Below, in pieces: positions 4,094-5,832 of a stretch of DNA of 5,832 nt (position 1 is its first letter; the number at the start of each line of letters is the position of its first letter). Both the position numbers and the translations under genes were made by a program. This DNA comes from Oscillospiraceae bacterium (lineage in GTDB: Bacteria; Bacillota_A; Clostridia; Oscillospirales; Acutalibacteraceae): NCBI GenBank assembly GCA_003519645.1, contig DOWI01000006.1:1-5832 (forward strand), in the 5' to 3' direction. Below the pieces are notes generated by a model, which was given only the letters and a program-made list of their open reading frames with translations, searched no databases and was not told the origin of the DNA.

Positions 4094-5172
4094 AGCTCCA
4101 TCCCTCCGCTCTGCTCCTTCGTTTGCTCAAAATCGCCGTTCATAAACTGCGGCAGCGTGATCTGTTCGCCGAGGAAATTCGGGGAGGTATCTTGGGTAAG
4201 TGATATATATCCGAATTCACCGAAATCTATCGGAGAATTGGTAATAACGCTGCCTGCATGATTAACAGCTACATGAGGTTCTATTGCAACGAAGCCATTG
4301 CCGTCATTGTCACTCCTCAGATCATAGCAGTATAACCCTTTTGGTATCTCGCTTGCTGTAATTCTACCGTTTGAGAACAAAGCAGGCTTATCAAAAAACT
4401 CAATAAGTTCGTAGGATTCGTCAGTGTCAAGATAAAAATAGCCGGATTCATCGGCAGAAAGATAATACCCGGATTCATCGCTGTTCAGTTCGATACCTAG
4501 GATATCTGCTGCTAACTCGTAAGCTTCCGCAGAACCTCCGGTGGGAATATTCTCGCTCACGATCTCACCGCCCAGGTAATCCCGTTCACCGACATTATGA
4601 CCGAAGTCCTCGTCAGCCCATTGGTGAGAGAACGTGACATCCGGGTAAAGCTCAGACAGCTTTTCAAGGATCGGGTGCGGAGCCGCCCACGCGGTCAAGA
4701 ACCGGATTTCAGAGTCGCCATCCTGATATGAGGGGAATTCCTTATATCCGTACGCATTCCATTTTGTACCCCAATTCTTGATTGACCAGTCATACCAGTC
4801 AGTGCAGCCATAATTCTGAATGTTTTCGTAACACTTTCTGCCGAGTTGAAGCAGTTCGGGATCGTCCTTTGTCAGCTCCTGGTACTTTTTCAGCAGAGCG
4901 GTTAACGTTTCGCTGTGCTGCGGTGAAGGTTCTGTATTCTGAACGTCTGCATAGGCAATGGCCGCGCTGTCTTGCAGAAATGATCGGTATAATTCCAGTC
5001 CCCGATTGGACCGGCTGCCTGCTTCAATATTCAGTGATTCCGGCATCGGAATCAGCTTGTTGAAATCAATGGAGCCGAGACCGTCTTCTTCAGACTTGAC
5101 CCTTTCCAGAATGTTCCGAACCTTATTTTCATCCGCTTGGATGGTCAGTATATTTGTTATATGGTTTGGCAT
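4090..5172 (-). CDS. YubB/DUF1281 ferredoxin-like domain fused to LPD28-like domain
   Basis: This is a 360-residue protein. Residues about 1-205 match the YubB/Api92-type DUF1281 pattern: MPNHITNILTI, FNKLIPMPESL, YGCTDWYDWSIKNWGTKWNA at about 121-140, FLTAWAAPHPILEKLSELYP at 158-177, and HQWADEDFG. Residues about 226-345 resemble the large-polyvalent-protein-associated domain LPD28: FDKPALFSNGRI, IPKGLYCYDLR, VAVNHAGSVIT, and ISLTQDTSPNFLG. The join carries three DES repeats (SDESGYYLSA, DESGYFYLDT, DESYEL). Both parts are known from mobile elements and phages and have no established activity. The ATG at 5172 is set by AGGAGGTAA (5178-5186). The gene ends in TTGA overlap with the broken gene. 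Domain names are from memory of the families; the fold of the first domain is better supported than that of the second. Confidence 0.88.
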   Translation of the reverse strand: MPNHITNILTIQADENKVRNILERVKSEEDGLGSIDFNKLIPMPESLNIEAGSRSNRGLELYRSFLQDSAAIAYADVQNTEPSPQHSETLTALLKKYQELTKDDPELLQLGRKCYENIQNYGCTDWYDWSIKNWGTKWNAYGYKEFPSYQDGDSEIRFLTAWAAPHPILEKLSELYPDVTFSHQWADEDFGHNVGERDYLGGEIVSENIPTGGSAEAYELAADILGIELNSDESGYYLSADESGYFYLDTDESYELIEFFDKPALFSNGRITASEIPKGLYCYDLRSDNDGNGFVAIEPHVAVNHAGSVITNSPIDFGEFGYISLTQDTSPNFLGEQITLPQFMNGDFEQTKEQSGGMEL

Positions 5173-5186
5173 GTGGGTTACCTCCT

Positions 5187-5224
5187 ATAAAAATAAAAGC
5201 CGCAGCCCTTATCAAAGCTGCCGC
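5187..5224 (-). terminator. Terminator-like hairpin at the end of the right-edge gene
   Basis: On the minus strand, GCGGCAGC (5224-5217) pairs with GCTGCGGC (5206-5199) as an 8-bp stem with one G-G mismatch and a 10-base loop, followed by TTTTATTTTTAT. The left arm is made of the last codons of the upstream gene, and its TGA (5214-5212) lies in the loop. Translating ribosomes would therefore block folding, so this could act as an attenuator. The T-tract runs straight into the ribosome-binding site of the next gene. Confidence 0.5.
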
Positions 5225-5832
5225 ATCTCCATATCCTCTCCGTCTTCCTCCGGTTCACACTCATCCTCCGTTTCCTGACCGTGGAGTCCGAGTTGGTTGT
5301 CCAGATAGTCGCTGAGCCAGGTGCCGCCAAACTGGGAATGCGTCTGGAGGCGCCACATCGCAAGTGCGCTTACATTCACACTTGCAACATTCATATTGAA
5401 AAGAAGATTTGTAATACCGTTATGCTCGAAAACCGAGACATCTTTAAAGTTATCGCCGTTATTAAAAATTCTGGCTTCGGTCAAAGCGTTGTTGATTCCG
5501 TCGACCCATTCCTGCAAATCGCCGCCGCAACCCTGAATGATCAGCCCTTCGCAGTCGGTCATTTTTTTGAGTTCGTCAAGCATGAGCTGCTTAATCGTTG
5601 TTTTCACCTGTACGGCAATCGGTTCATTTAATGGAACCAGTTCATAAAGTGACCGCCCACGGGCGGACAGGACACCGTAAGATGTTTCTTTTGCTCCAAG
5701 CCTTTCCAGAATTTTTTCGCCCATCTGAGTGGGATCGACCTGCTCCAGCCATTTCGCGTCAAACCCGTTTGCCAGATGATAAGCCAGATACTCCCGCGCA
5801 AAATCAGCTTTGTCTGCACAGTAATACGCCAG
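5212..5832 (-). CDS. Unrecognised protein, C-terminal 206 residues
   Basis: The frame is open to the right edge, so the start is outside the window; an internal ATG at 5724 is not needed. The visible part starts LAYYCADKADFAREYLAYHL and continues with helical-looking sequence (VQVKTTIKQLMLDELKKMTD). It then has IIQGCGGDLQEWVDGINNAL (about visible residues 98-117), SVFEHNGITNLLFNMN, and a striking LAMWRLQTHSQFGGTWLSDY (about 157-176). It ends in an acidic tail (ETEDECEPEEDGEDMEM). The tryptophan- and glycine-rich blocks look like conserved motifs, and I have an impression of the same protein in other Clostridia elements, but I cannot name a family or activity. It has no signal peptide or membrane segment in the visible part. 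It precedes the YubB/DUF1281 gene by 39 bases, with a terminator-like hairpin between. Confidence 0.85.
   Translation of the reverse strand: MAYYCADKADFAREYLAYHLANGFDAKWLEQVDPTQMGEKILERLGAKETSYGVLSARGRSLYELVPLNEPIAVQVKTTIKQLMLDELKKMTDCEGLIIQGCGGDLQEWVDGINNALTEARIFNNGDNFKDVSVFEHNGITNLLFNMNVASVNVSALAMWRLQTHSQFGGTWLSDYLDNQLGLHGQETEDECEPEEDGEDMEMRQL

Noticed and set aside
3884..4261. Plus-strand open frame of 125 codons
   Set aside because: It is antisense to the end of the YubB/DUF1281 gene and to the broken gene, with no ribosome site or protein-like motif.
5653..5666. Palindrome CCGCCC-AC-GGGCGG
   Set aside because: It lies inside coding sequence for SARGRS, has a two-base centre and no T-tract, and is explained by GC-rich codons.
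1..5832. tRNA, rRNA, CRISPR array, insertion sequence ends or riboswitch
   Set aside because: I saw no cloverleaf-like sequence, regularly spaced repeats, transposase fragment or long structured leader; gaps between genes are all shorter than about 100 bases.

Overview
The window is a densely packed block of ten genes plus one broken gene. All are read from the minus strand, so gene order below runs from high to low coordinates. The families present (YubB/DUF1281, LPD28-like, DUF3789, D12-class DNA adenine methylase, AbrB, DUF3849, YodL-DUF3846, SpoVG, DUF6133) are those I associate with the accessory stretch of Tn1549/CTn-type integrative conjugative elements of gut Clostridia. Strong AAAGGAGG-type ribosome-binding sites, moderate GC content and many acidic small proteins agree with a low-to-mid-GC Firmicutes host. 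The host and element assignments are inferences: no integrase, relaxase, attachment site or type IV secretion ATPase lies in the window.

Layout in transcription order. (1) 5832-5212: end of an unrecognised conserved-looking protein with an acidic tail, followed by a terminator-like hairpin. (2) 5172-4090: YubB/DUF1281 ferredoxin-like domain joined to an LPD28-like domain. (3) 4093-3780: a decayed small gene with a premature TAG and a -1 frameshift, overlapping its neighbours by TTGA and ATGA. (4) 3783-3688: a 31-residue DUF3789 membrane microprotein. (5) 3671-3625: a strong intrinsic terminator. (6) 3597-2608: DNA adenine methylase. (7) 2629-2306: acidic protein with 13 cysteines and an AbrB-like front. 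(8) 2313-2005: AbrB/SpoVT-type regulator. (9) 2012-1287: DUF3849 protein. (10) 1273-578: YodL-DUF3846 protein. (11) 557-525: a second terminator, with a possible promoter inside it. (12) 490-122: SpoVG-like protein. (13) 86-1: start of a DUF6133-like small protein that runs off the left edge.

The genes from the methylase to YodL-DUF3846 are joined by 22-, 8- and 8-base overlaps and a 13-base gap, so they look like one translationally coupled unit. The solitary methylase has no restriction partner here and could protect the element from host restriction. The two AbrB-like proteins could be its regulators. The left end (SpoVG, then DUF6133) probably leads into the conjugation genes. I found no rRNA, tRNA, CRISPR array, insertion sequence or riboswitch. 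The most noteworthy items are the broken gene that is only visible when two frames are joined, the cysteine-rich AbrB-like protein, the terminator placed inside the block ahead of the methylase, and the methylase's ambiguous start at a near-perfect anti-Shine-Dalgarno match.
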